Below, piece after piece: positions 43,962-53,600 of a DNA stretch of 64,000 nucleotides (its first letter is position 1; each line of letters opens with the position of its first letter). The position numbers and the translations under genes were made by a program. The DNA comes from Halomonas getboli (lineage in GTDB: Bacteria; Pseudomonadota; Gammaproteobacteria; Pseudomonadales; Halomonadaceae). The DNA is taken from positions 1-64,000 of the forward strand of contig NZ_JALMEW010000007.1 in NCBI RefSeq assembly GCF_023094245.1, in the 5' to 3' direction. The notes beneath the pieces were generated by a model. It had not been told where the DNA came from. It saw nothing but the letters and a program-made list of their open reading frames with translations, and did not search any database.

Positions 43962-45158
43962 ATGACGGCTTCCCGCTCCCTTCCGGCACGCCTGCCCGTG
44001 GCGGGCCTGGCCTTTCGCCCCTTCTTCCTGCTGGCACCCCTGTTCGGCATCGCGGCATTGCTGGTGTGGCTGGGCTTCTGGCAGGGCGATGTCCTGCTGC
44101 ACCCCCATGGCGGCATGCTGTGGTGGCACCGGCACGAGATGCTGTTTGGCGTCGCCGTTGCCGTCATCGCCGGGTTCCTGCTCACCGCGGTGCAGAACTG
44201 GACCGGCCGGCCCGGCCTCAGCGGCCTGCCGCTGCTGGGCCTGGTGGCGCTGTGGCTCGCCGCGCGCGTGCTGCTGGCCTTCCCCCTCGGCCTGCCGCCC
44301 TGGGTGCCGATGCTGATCGATGCGGGCTTCCCGGTCGCGGTGGCGGGCGTGATGGCGCAGACGGTCATCGCCGCCCGGCGCTGGCGCAACCTGATCTTCC
44401 TGCCCCTGCTGGGGCTGCTGGCGGCGGCCGATCTGGCCATGCATCTGGGCGTCTGGTGGGGGAACGGCGAGCTGGTGCGGCGAGGGGCGCATCTGGCGGT
44501 GCTGCTGATCGTCGCCGTGATGGTGGTGATGGGCGGGCGGGTGATTCCGCTGTTCACCGCCAACCGCCTGGGCCGCCCCCGGCCCGAGCCTTGGCGCTGG
44601 CTGGAGGGGCTGACGCTGGCGAGCACGGCGGCGGTGCTGAGTGCCCAGCTCGCCGCCCTGCTGGGCGCCGTTCCGCCTGCCGCGGCGATGGCGGGGCTGC
44701 TGGCCCTGGCCGCGCTGGCCAATGCCCTGCGCCTGGCCCGCTGGGGCGGGCGGCAGGCGTGGCGAGAGCCATTGCTCTGGGGGCTCCATGCCAGCTATGC
44801 CGCCCTCCCGCTGGGCCTGGGCATGTGGGCCCTGGCGGCGCTCGGCGCCTTCCGCGTCGAGCTGGCGGTGTATGCGCTGACCATCGGTGCCATGGGCACC
44901 ATGATGCTGGCGATGATGGCGCGGGTCTCGCTGGGACACACCGGACGCCCTGTCGAGACCCGACCGGGCATCGGCTTGGCGCTGGGCATGATGGTCGTGG
45001 CCGGCCTGCTGCGCGCGCCGGTGCTGGCGCTGTTCCCGGGCATCACGCACCTGACCTACAGCCTGACCATCCTTCTGTGGTGCCTGGCCCATGCGATCTT
45101 CCTGCTGCACTACGCGGTGCCGCTGAGCACGGCGCGCCTCGACGGCAGGCCAGGCTAG
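43962..45158 (+). CDS. nnrS: NnrS haem-copper membrane protein
   Basis: 398 residues from ATG 43962 (weak ribosome-binding site; earlier in-frame starts give an unlikely hydrophilic leader). About twelve membrane segments. NnrS-family motifs: LAFRPFFLLAPLFG at the start, WWHRHEMLFGVAVAVIAGF, LTAVQNWTG and GRVIPLFTANRLG. NnrS reduces nitrosative damage in denitrifiers and is commonly regulated by NsrR or NnrR/Dnr. Follows the globin gene by 88 bp, probably in the same unit. Confidence 0.9.
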   Translation: MTASRSLPARLPVAGLAFRPFFLLAPLFGIAALLVWLGFWQGDVLLHPHGGMLWWHRHEMLFGVAVAVIAGFLLTAVQNWTGRPGLSGLPLLGLVALWLAARVLLAFPLGLPPWVPMLIDAGFPVAVAGVMAQTVIAARRWRNLIFLPLLGLLAAADLAMHLGVWWGNGELVRRGAHLAVLLIVAVMVVMGGRVIPLFTANRLGRPRPEPWRWLEGLTLASTAAVLSAQLAALLGAVPPAAAMAGLLALAALANALRLARWGGRQAWREPLLWGLHASYAALPLGLGMWALAALGAFRVELAVYALTIGAMGTMMLAMMARVSLGHTGRPVETRPGIGLALGMMVVAGLLRAPVLALFPGITHLTYSLTILLWCLAHAIFLLHYAVPLSTARLDGRPG

Positions 45159-45171
45159 CGAGAGCGGCGGG

Positions 45172-45816
45172 CTACTGGTCCACCCCCGCCTGCACGGCCC
45201 ATACCGCGGCCTCGACCCGGGAGCGCAGCCCGAGCTTCCTGAGCAGGTTCCTGACGTGAACCTTGACCGTGCCCTCGCTGATCGCCAGCCGACGGGCGAT
45301 CTGCTTGTTGCTCAGGCCGCGGGCCAGGGCACGCAGGATCTCGCCTTCGCGGGCGGTCAGTGCGTCCAGCGCGTCGTCGCCCGGTGCCTCTCGCGGGCCG
45401 CTCAGGGCCCTCGCCAGCAGGCCGGCGAGCCGCGGGCTGATCGCCATGCGCCCCTCGGCGGCTTCCTTGATCGCCGCCAGCAGGTCCTCGGGCTCCATGT
45501 CCTTGAGCAGGTAGCCGTCGGCGCCGGCGCGCAGGGCGGCGACCACGTCCTCCTCGGCGTCGGAGACGGTAAGCATGACGATGCGGGCCTCGACGCCTTC
45601 CTGGCGCAGCGTGCGCAGGGCGCTCAGGCCATCGCGTCGCGCCATGTTCAGGTCCATCAGGATCAGCGTCGGCGACAGGCGGGTGGCGGCCTCGAGGGCC
45701 GCGTCGCCGTCGGCGGCCTCGCCGGCGATGGCCAGCTCGGGGTCCATCTCCAGCAGCTGGCGGACGCCGCGGCGGAACAGCGGATGGTCGTCGACGATCA
45801 GGATCGTGTTGCTCAT
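45172..45816 (-). CDS. narL: Nitrate/nitrite response regulator NarL
   Basis: 214 residues. Receiver domain with acidic pair DD9-10, phospho-acceptor Asp55 (LILMDLNMARRDG) and Lys in GYLLKDM; C-terminal LuxR-type HTH (LTAREGEILRALARGLSNKQ, then ISEGTVKVHVRNLLRKLG). The ATG overlaps the narX stop (ATGA). It controls nitrate-respiration promoters; a 7-2-7 NarL-type site lies between narX and narK. Confidence 0.95.
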   Translation of the reverse strand: MSNTILIVDDHPLFRRGVRQLLEMDPELAIAGEAADGDAALEAATRLSPTLILMDLNMARRDGLSALRTLRQEGVEARIVMLTVSDAEEDVVAALRAGADGYLLKDMEPEDLLAAIKEAAEGRMAISPRLAGLLARALSGPREAPGDDALDALTAREGEILRALARGLSNKQIARRLAISEGTVKVHVRNLLRKLGLRSRVEAAVWAVQAGVDQ

Positions 45817-47669
45817 GGCGTGCCTCCCGGCCGTGGGGTGGTCGTCGTCTCCCGATGGAGCCGTGGCGTGAAGCGCAGCCGTATCTCGGTGCCGCCCCCG
45901 GCCGGCTCGAGCAGCTCGAGTTGGCCGCCGAGGCCGGCGGCGCGCTCGCGCATGATGATGGTGCCGTAGTGGTCGGGCTGGCCGCTCCGGCCGCCGAGCC
46001 CGATGCCATCGTCGCGGATGCGGACCGTCACCCGGCCCGCGTCGTCGGCGGTCAGGCCGACCTCGCAGTGGCTCGCCCGGGCGTGGTGAACGACGTTGGA
46101 CAGCGCCTCGCGCACGATCTGCAGCACATGCACCTCCTCGTCGGGCGACAGCGGGCAGTGGTCGAGCCGGTCGTCGAGGCGAATGGCGAGCTCGCCGCGA
46201 TGGACGAATTCTCGCACCGTCTCTTCGAGGGCGGCTTCCAGCCCCGCCTCGGTCATCTTCAGGCGGAAGGTGCCGAGCAGCTCGCGCAGCTGCCGGTAGG
46301 CGGCGTTGAGGCCGCCGCGCAGCTCGTCGACGATCGCCTCGGTGTCGGCATCGGCGCCGGTCTGCCGCGCCCGGGCCTGCAGGCGGGCGACCTGGATCTT
46401 CAGGTAGGAGAGCGACTGGGCCAGCGAGTCGTGCAGCTCGCGGGCGATCACCGCGCGCTCGTCCATCAGCGCCAGCCGGCGCTGTTCGGCGTAGCCCTGG
46501 GAGAGCGAGATCGAGGTGGCGATCAGGCCGGCGATGGTTTCCACCAGGTCGCGCTGCCAGCGCTGGGGTGGCGTCGAGGGCGGGTACTGCAGCAGCAGTA
46601 CGCCGTAGTCGCGCCCGGCTTCGCTCACGGATACCCGATATACCCAGGGCGCGGCGTCGTGTTGCCCGCCATCGAGGCAGGGCTTGCAGGCCGGTGCCCG
46701 GCAGAAGTCGGGGCAGTCGTCGCCGTGCGTGGACAGCCGCAGGTAGGCGCGTTCGGCGTCGGCCCGGGCCAGGCACAGGGTGATCGGCCCCAGGCCGGTG
46801 ACGGCGGCCAGCGCGTCGAGGACCTCGCGATAGCTGGCGTCGCCGGGCGGTGCGCCGTTGAGCCGTCGCGCCGCCTGGTAGAGGAGCCGGAGGGTCTCGT
46901 TGCTGCGTTCGAGCTCGGCGGTCTTGGCCTCGACGCGGGCCTCGAGCTGGCCGTAGATCCGCGACAGGCTGTCGTTCATCTGGTTGATGGTGCGCGACAG
47001 CAGCCCCAGCTCGTTGTCGGCCGCATAGCGGGTGTGGCCGCTGAAGTCGCCGCGCCGCGAACGGTCGACCACATCGAGCAGGTCGCGCAGCGGGGGGATG
47101 ACCTCGGTCGCCAGGCGGTACATGGCCAGGAAGACCAGCCCCAGGGTCAGGAACAGGATGATGCCCTGCAGCAGCCGCAGCCGCTGCAGGCGCGCTTCCG
47201 CCTCCCGCTGCAGCAGGCCGACCAGCCGGTCGATCCGCGCGACGAAGTCGTCGACCCGCGCGGCGATGGCGGCCGGCGGGCTCGCTGACGCGCCCCGCAG
47301 CATCGGCCTGAGCGCTTCCCGCCATTGCTCGACGATCGTGCGGTACTGACGGTTCAGCGCATGCCGGGGATCGTCGGGCAGGCGTTCGGTGATCAGCGGC
47401 GAGGCCAGGCTGCGGTCGAGCTCGGCGAGCCGGTCCGTGCGCTGCCCGGCGGTGTCGTCGTCGCCCAGGCGGGTCGCGAGCAGCCGGTAGGCCTGCATGC
47501 GCAGCGCACCGGCCCGGTTGATCGCCGCCGCGTCGCCGCTGGCGGTATCGGCGATGATGATCGAGCCCAGCATGCTGGTCAGCGCCAGCAGGACGATGCC
47601 GGCCATCGTCAGGCCGGCACGGAATGACAGGGAGCGTGGCGTGACGTGACGGATGCCGTCTACCTCCAA
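45813..47669 (-). CDS. narX: Nitrate/nitrite sensor histidine kinase NarX
   Basis: 618 residues. TM1 (~15-40), a periplasmic domain with the P-box INRAGALRMQAYRLLA that binds nitrate, TM2 (~165-190), HAMP, a central domain with the cysteine cluster CPDFCRAPACKPC, then the HisKA_3-type dimerisation helix with phospho-His (ERAVIARELHDSLAQSLSYL) and HATPase_c (EALSNVVHHA, DDGIGL). Like E. coli NarX it has a Cys-containing central module of unsettled role. In an operon with narL, divergent from narK. Confidence 0.95.
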   Translation of the reverse strand: MEVDGIRHVTPRSLSFRAGLTMAGIVLLALTSMLGSIIIADTASGDAAAINRAGALRMQAYRLLATRLGDDDTAGQRTDRLAELDRSLASPLITERLPDDPRHALNRQYRTIVEQWREALRPMLRGASASPPAAIAARVDDFVARIDRLVGLLQREAEARLQRLRLLQGIILFLTLGLVFLAMYRLATEVIPPLRDLLDVVDRSRRGDFSGHTRYAADNELGLLSRTINQMNDSLSRIYGQLEARVEAKTAELERSNETLRLLYQAARRLNGAPPGDASYREVLDALAAVTGLGPITLCLARADAERAYLRLSTHGDDCPDFCRAPACKPCLDGGQHDAAPWVYRVSVSEAGRDYGVLLLQYPPSTPPQRWQRDLVETIAGLIATSISLSQGYAEQRRLALMDERAVIARELHDSLAQSLSYLKIQVARLQARARQTGADADTEAIVDELRGGLNAAYRQLRELLGTFRLKMTEAGLEAALEETVREFVHRGELAIRLDDRLDHCPLSPDEEVHVLQIVREALSNVVHHARASHCEVGLTADDAGRVTVRIRDDGIGLGGRSGQPDHYGTIIMRERAAGLGGQLELLEPAGGGTEIRLRFTPRLHRETTTTPRPGGTP

Positions 47670-47721
47670 TGAATCGTCGTCGATGTCCGGCGCGGTGCCG
47701 GGCCGAGTCGCAGCGTGGAAA

Positions 47722-47735
47722 GTGATTTTAATCAG
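47722..47735 (-). promoter_or_regulatory. Anr/FNR-like box for narXL
   Basis: GTGAT-TTTA-ATCAG has the TGAT-N4-ATCA core intact (8 of 10 positions). It lies about 55 bp upstream of the narX start on the minus strand. Confidence 0.45.
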
Positions 47736-47757
47736 CAGGTTATGAATATTCTCGTAC

Positions 47758-47773
47758 TACCTCGAAAGAGGTA
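47758..47773. promoter_or_regulatory. NarL 7-2-7 binding site
   Basis: TACCTCG-AA-AGAGGTA: the right half read in reverse complement is TACCTCT, a perfect NarL heptamer (TACYNMT); the left half matches 6 of 7. The arrangement is the 7-2-7 palindrome bound by NarL and NarP. It is centred about 93 bp upstream of the start predicted from the adjacent Anr box. Confidence 0.7.
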
Positions 47774-47810
47774 GACCGGCACAGGGTCGGCGATCGCCGG
47801 CCGAGATGCC

Positions 47811-47824
47811 TTGATCCATGTCAA
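47811..47824 (+). promoter_or_regulatory. Anr/FNR-like box for the narK operon
   Basis: TTGAT-CCAT-GTCAA, 9 of 10 positions. Activation at -41.5 predicts a start near 47859, about 80 bp before narK, with a weak -10 around 47844-47849. Confidence 0.65.
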
Positions 47825-47937
47825 CGGGATTCCCGTCCCGTTGTAGCACGGTCTCCTCAGTGCTCCTTCCGACGCGCTTGCGCGATTCGCATCGCCGGAC
47901 GCGCCCGGAATCCTTCACCGAGCCTGAGGGCATGACC

Positions 47938-50640
47938 ATGGCCAATTCCACACATCCGCCGAGGCGCGCCCAGAATCGCGCCCTGAGCCTGTCCACGCTG
48001 GCGTTCACCCTGTGCTTCGCGGTGTGGACGCTGTTCTCCATCCTCGGCCTGCAGATCAAGCAGGACTTCGCCCTGTCGGATACCCAGCTCGGCCTGCTGA
48101 TGGCGACGCCGGTGCTCACCGGGTCGATCAGCCGGCTGTTCCTGGGCATCCTCACCGACCGCTTCGGCGGGCGCTGGGTGTTCAGCCTGCTGATGCTGGC
48201 CACTGCCGTCTGCGTCTACCTGCTGACCTTCGCCACCAGCTATCCCATGCTGCTGCTCGGCGCCCTGGGCGTCGGCCTGGCCGGGGGCTCCTTCATCGTC
48301 GGCGTGGCCTACACCTCGGCTTGGTTCGAGGCCGAGCGCCAGGGCACCGCCCTGGGCATCTTCGGCGCCGGCAACGTCGGGGCGGCGGTGACCAACTTCG
48401 GCGCGCCCTTCCTGCTGCTGGCGCTGGGCTGGCAGGGCGCGGCGCTGGTCTACGCCACGGTCATCGCGATCATGGGCGTGGCCTTCCTGCTGCTGGCGCG
48501 GACCGATCCGCAGAGCGAGCGGCGCCGGGCCGAGGCCGTGCCACTCAAGCAGCAGCTGGCGCCGCTGGTCGAGCTGCGGGTGTGGCGCTTCTCGCTGTAC
48601 TACTTCTTCGTCTTCGGCGGCTTCGTGGCCCTGGCGCTGTGGCTGCCGCATTACCTGGTCGAGGTCTACGGCCTGAGCATCACCGCCGCCGGCATCGTCG
48701 CCGCGCTGTACACCATCCCGGCGTCGCTGTTCCGCGTGCTCGGCGGCTGGCTGTCCGACCGCTACGGCGCGCGGCGGGTGATGTACTGGACCCTGTTCGC
48801 CTCGGCGGCCTGCACCTTCCTGCTCAGCTACCCGCCGACCCATTACCGCGTGCAGGGCGTGCACGGCATCCTGGAATTCTCGTTCGCCATGAACCTGGTC
48901 GGCTTCGTCGCGCTGATCATGGTGCTAGGCTTCTTCATGTCGCTGGGCAAGGCGGCGGTGTTCAAGCACATTCCCGGCTACTACCCGCAGCACGTCGGCG
49001 CGGTCGGCGGCGTGGTGGGCATGATCGGCGGCCTGGGCGGCTTCTTCCTGCCGCTGACCTTCGGCATGCTCAACGACGTGGTGGGCATCTGGCAGAGCTG
49101 CTTCATGCTGCTGTTCGTCGTCTCCGCCGCGGCCCTGGCCTGGATGCACTACGCGATCCTGCGCGCCAGCCGCGAGGAGTGGCGGGCCGGCCAGGAGGTC
49201 ACCGACCTGCCCGAGCTGTCCACCCCCAGCCGCTTCGTGCTCCAGGACTGGCGCCCCGAGGACCCGGACTTCTGGGCCGAGAAGGGCAAGCGCATCGCCA
49301 CCCGCAACCTGTGGATCTCGATTCCCAACCTGCTGCTGGCCTTCTCGGTGTGGATGGTGTGGTCGGTGGTGGTGGCCAAGCTGCCCCAGGTGGGCTTCGA
49401 CTACACCTCCAACCAGCTGTTCTGGCTGGCCGCGCTGCCGGGGCTGTCCGGCGCCACGCTGCGCATCTTCTACAGCTTCATGGTGCCTATCGTCGGCGGC
49501 CGGCGCTTCACGGCGCTGTCCACCGCCTCGCTGGCGCTGCCGGCGCTGTGGATCGGCTTCGCGGTGCAGAATCCCGACACCCCCTACCTGGTGATGCTGA
49601 TCCTGGCGCTGCTGTGCGGCTTCGGCGGTGGCAACTTCGCCTCGAGCATGGCCAACATCTCGTTCTTCTATCCCAAGCGCGAGAAGGGCAACGCCCTGGC
49701 GCTCAATGCCGGGCTGGGCAACCTGGGCGTCAGCGTCATGCAGTTCCTGATCCCGCTGGCGATCACCGCCGGGGTGTTCGGCGCCCTGGGCGGCGAGCCG
49801 CAGACGCTGGGCGACGGCGAGCGTCTGTGGCTGCAGAACGCCGGTTTCGTCTGGGTGCCGTTCATCCTGCTCGGCGCCGTGGCGGCCTGGTTCGGCATGA
49901 ACGACATCGCCAGCGCCAGGTCCTCGTTCAAGGACCAGGCGGTGATCTTCAAGCGCAAGCACAACTGGCTGATGTGCGTGCTCTACACCGGCACCTTCGG
50001 CAGCTTCATCGGCTACTCCGCGGGCTTCCCGCTGCTGGCGTCCAACCAGTTCCCGGAGGTCGACGTGCTGCAGTTCGCCTTCCTGGGGCCGCTGGTGGGC
50101 GCCCTGTCCCGCGCCGGCACCGGCTGGATCTCCGACCGCTTCGGCGGCGCCCGGGTCACCCTGTGGGTGTTCGCGGCGATGATCGCCTGCGTGGCCGGGG
50201 TGCTGTTCTTCCTCGGGATCAAGGACCAGCCGGGTGCGTTCTGGGGCTTCTTCGCCATGTTCCTGCTGCTGTTCTTCTTCACCGGCGTGGGCAATGCCAG
50301 CACCTTCCAGATGATTCCCGAGATCTTCCGTCAGGAGGTGGCGCGGCTGATGCCGACCCTCGACGAGGCGGCCCAGCGCCAGCAGAGCGAGAAGGAAGCC
50401 GCGGCGACCATCGGCTTCACCTCGGCGATCGCCGCCTACGGCGCCTTCTTCATTCCCAAGACCTTCGGCAGCTCCATCGCCCTGACCGGCGGGGCCGAGC
50501 TGGCGCTGTACGGCTTCATCGCCTTCTACGCGATCTGCGTGGGGCTGACCTGGTTCTACTACAACCGCGCCAACGCCGAGATCCGCCTGCCGGCCCCCGG
50601 GCGCGCGCCCCGGGCATCGTCCGCGTCGCCGAGCCGCTGA
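47938..50640 (+). CDS. narK: Fused NarK1-NarK2 nitrate/nitrite transporter
   Basis: 900 residues, twice the usual NarK, with about 24 membrane segments. The N-terminal MFS half (~1-430) has the motifs LTDRFGGRWVFSL and GAGNVGAAVTNFGAPF; the C-terminal half (~465-885) has FGGGNFASSMANISFFYPK and GTGWISDRFGGARVTLW. In known fused NarK proteins one half acts as a nitrate/H+ symporter and the other as a nitrate/nitrite exchanger. ATG 47938 is preferred to 47932 for spacing from TGAGGG. First gene of narK-GHJI. Confidence 0.95.
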   Translation: MANSTHPPRRAQNRALSLSTLAFTLCFAVWTLFSILGLQIKQDFALSDTQLGLLMATPVLTGSISRLFLGILTDRFGGRWVFSLLMLATAVCVYLLTFATSYPMLLLGALGVGLAGGSFIVGVAYTSAWFEAERQGTALGIFGAGNVGAAVTNFGAPFLLLALGWQGAALVYATVIAIMGVAFLLLARTDPQSERRRAEAVPLKQQLAPLVELRVWRFSLYYFFVFGGFVALALWLPHYLVEVYGLSITAAGIVAALYTIPASLFRVLGGWLSDRYGARRVMYWTLFASAACTFLLSYPPTHYRVQGVHGILEFSFAMNLVGFVALIMVLGFFMSLGKAAVFKHIPGYYPQHVGAVGGVVGMIGGLGGFFLPLTFGMLNDVVGIWQSCFMLLFVVSAAALAWMHYAILRASREEWRAGQEVTDLPELSTPSRFVLQDWRPEDPDFWAEKGKRIATRNLWISIPNLLLAFSVWMVWSVVVAKLPQVGFDYTSNQLFWLAALPGLSGATLRIFYSFMVPIVGGRRFTALSTASLALPALWIGFAVQNPDTPYLVMLILALLCGFGGGNFASSMANISFFYPKREKGNALALNAGLGNLGVSVMQFLIPLAITAGVFGALGGEPQTLGDGERLWLQNAGFVWVPFILLGAVAAWFGMNDIASARSSFKDQAVIFKRKHNWLMCVLYTGTFGSFIGYSAGFPLLASNQFPEVDVLQFAFLGPLVGALSRAGTGWISDRFGGARVTLWVFAAMIACVAGVLFFLGIKDQPGAFWGFFAMFLLLFFFTGVGNASTFQMIPEIFRQEVARLMPTLDEAAQRQQSEKEAAATIGFTSAIAAYGAFFIPKTFGSSIALTGGAELALYGFIAFYAICVGLTWFYYNRANAEIRLPAPGRAPRASSASPSR

Positions 50641-50653
50641 GGAGAGCACTGTC

Positions 50654-53600
50654 ATGAGCCATTTTCTGGACCGCCTGAAGTACCTGACCCGCCGTCCCGA
50701 CGACTTCGCCGGGGGACACGGCGAGACCCGCGACGAGACCCGCGACTGGGAAGACGGCTATCGCCAGCGCTGGCAGCACGACAAGGTCGTGCGCAGTACC
50801 CACGGGGTGAACTGCACCGGGTCGTGCAGCTGGAAGATCTACGTCAAGAACGGCCTGGTCACCTGGGAGACCCAGCAGACCGACTACCCGCGCACCCGGC
50901 CGGATCTGCCCAACCACGAGCCCCGCGGCTGCCCGCGGGGAGCCAGCTACTCCTGGTACATCTACAGCGCCAACCGGCTCAAGCATCCGCTGGTCCGCAA
51001 GCCGCTGCTCAAGCTGTGGCGCGAGGCTCTCGAGGAGCAGGGCGACCCGGTGGACGCCTGGGCGTCCATCGTCGAGGACCCGGCCAAGACCAAGCAGTAC
51101 AAGCGCGCCCGGGGCATGGGGGGCTTCGTGCGCGCCGACTGGGACGAGCTCAACACCCTGATCGCCGCCTCCAACGTCTATACCGCCAGTCAGTACGGCC
51201 CGGACCGCATCATCGGCTTCTCGCCGATCCCGGCCATGTCGATGGTCTCCTACGCCGCCGGCAGCCGCTACCTGTCGTTGATCGGCGGGGTCTGCATGAG
51301 CTTCTACGACTGGTACTGCGACCTGCCGCCGGCCTCGCCGATGACCTGGGGCGAGCAGACCGACGTGCCGGAGTCCGCCGACTGGTACAACTCCGGCTAC
51401 ATCATCGCCTGGGGCTCCAACGTGCCCCAGACCCGCACCCCGGACGCCCACTTCTTCACCGAGGTGCGCTACAAGGGCACCAAGACCGTCTCGGTGACCC
51501 CGGACTACGCCGAGGTCTCCAAGCTCACCGACGAGTGGCTGTCCGCCAAGCAGGGCACCGACGCGGCCCTGGCCATGGCCATGGGCCACGTGATCCTCAA
51601 GGAGTTCCACCTCGACAGGCCCAGCGCCTACTTCACCGACTACGTGCGGCGCTACACCGACATGCCCTGCCTGGTCGAGCTCGAGGTCCGCGAGGACGGC
51701 AGCCACGTGCCCGGCAGGCAGCTGCGCGCCAGCGACTTCGCCGACCACCTCGGGCAGGCCAACAATCCCGAGTGGAAGACCCTGGCCTGGGACGAGCTGT
51801 CGGACCGCCTCGTGGTGCCGCGCGGCTCCATCGGCTTCCGCTGGGGCGAGGCGACCCGAGACAACGGCGACGAGGGCAAGGGCAAGTGGAACCTCGAACC
51901 CCTCGACGCCGACGGCGCCGAGATCCAGCCGAGGCTCAGCCTGGCCGAGGCCCACGACGAGGTGGCCCGAGTCGCCTTCCCCTACTTCGGCGGCATCGCC
52001 CACGAGCATTTCGATCACGTGAAGAGCGGCGGCGCCAGCGACGAGCTGCTGTTCCACAGCCTGCCCGCCAAGCGACTGACCAAGGCCGACGGCAGCGAGG
52101 TCCTGGCGGTCACCGTGTTCGACCTGATGTGCGCCAACTACGGCATCGATCGCGGGTTTGGTGGAGAGGGCGAGGACGACGGCGCCACCGCCTTCGATGA
52201 GCTCAAGCCCTACACCCCGGCCTGGCAGGAGAAGATCACCGGCGTGCCCGCCGAGCAGTGCCTGCGCATCGCCCGGGAGTTCGCCGACAACGCCGACAGG
52301 ACCCACGGGCGTTCCATGATCATCGTCGGTGCCGGGATGAACCACTGGTACCACATGGACATGAACTACCGCGGCCTGATCAACATGCTGGTCATGTGCG
52401 GCTGCATCGGCCAGAGCGGCGGCGGCTGGTCCCACTACGTGGGCCAGGAGAAGCTGCGCCCGCAGACCGGCTGGCTGCCGCTGGCCTTCGGCCTCGACTG
52501 GCAGCGTCCGCCGCGGCACATGAACTCCACCTCCTTCTTCTACAACCACTCCAGCCAGTGGCGCTACGAGAAGCTCGAGATCAAGGAGATCCTCTCGCCG
52601 CTGGCCGACCCGGCCGACTATTCGGGCAGCCTGATCGACTTCAACGTGCGCTCCGAGCGCATGGGCTGGTTGCCCTCCGCCCCGCAGCTGGCCACCAATC
52701 CGCTGGGCCTGGCCGGCAAGGCCGCCGAGGCGGGCCAGTCCACCAGGGACTACGTGGTCGACCAGCTCAAGAAGGGCGGGCTGCGCTTCGCCGCCGAGGA
52801 CCCCGACGACCCGCAGAACTTCCCGCGCAACCTGTTCATCTGGCGCTCCAACCTGCTGGGCAGCTCCGGCAAGGGCCATGAGTACATGCTCAAGTACCTG
52901 CTCGGCACCCGCCACGGCATCCAGGGCAAGGACCTGGGCGAGGCTGGCGGCCAGAAGCCGGAGGAGGTGACGTGGCGCGACGAGGCCCCGGAGGGCAAGC
53001 TCGACCTGCTGGTGACGCTGGACTTCCGCATGTCCACCACCTGCCTGTACTCGGACATCGTGCTGCCCACGGCGACCTGGTACGAGAAGGACGACCTCAA
53101 CACCTCGGACATGCACCCCTTCATCCATCCGCTGACCGCGGCCACCGATCCCGCCTGGGAATCGCGCAGCGACTGGGAGATCTACAAGGGCATCGCCAGG
53201 GCGTTCTCGAAGGTCTGCGTGGGGCACCTGGGCGAGGAGACCGACCTGGTCACCCTGCCGCTGCAGCACGACTCCCCCGCCGAGCTGGCCCAGCCCGACG
53301 TGAAGGACTGGAAGAAGGGCGAGTGCGAGCCGATTCCCGGCAAGACCATGCCGGCGCTGGTCGAGGTCAAGCGCGACTACCCGGCCACCTACGAGCGCTT
53401 CACCTCGGTGGGGCCGCTGCTCGACGAGCTGGGCAACGGCGGCAAGGGCATCGGCTGGCAGACCGGCAAGGAGGTCGAGTTGCTCGGCAGGCTCAACCAC
53501 GTCAAGACCGAGGGGCCGGCCAAGGGCCGTCCGCGCATCGAGTCGGCCATCGACGCCGCCGAGATGATCCTCACCCTGGCGCCGGAGACCAACGGCCAGG

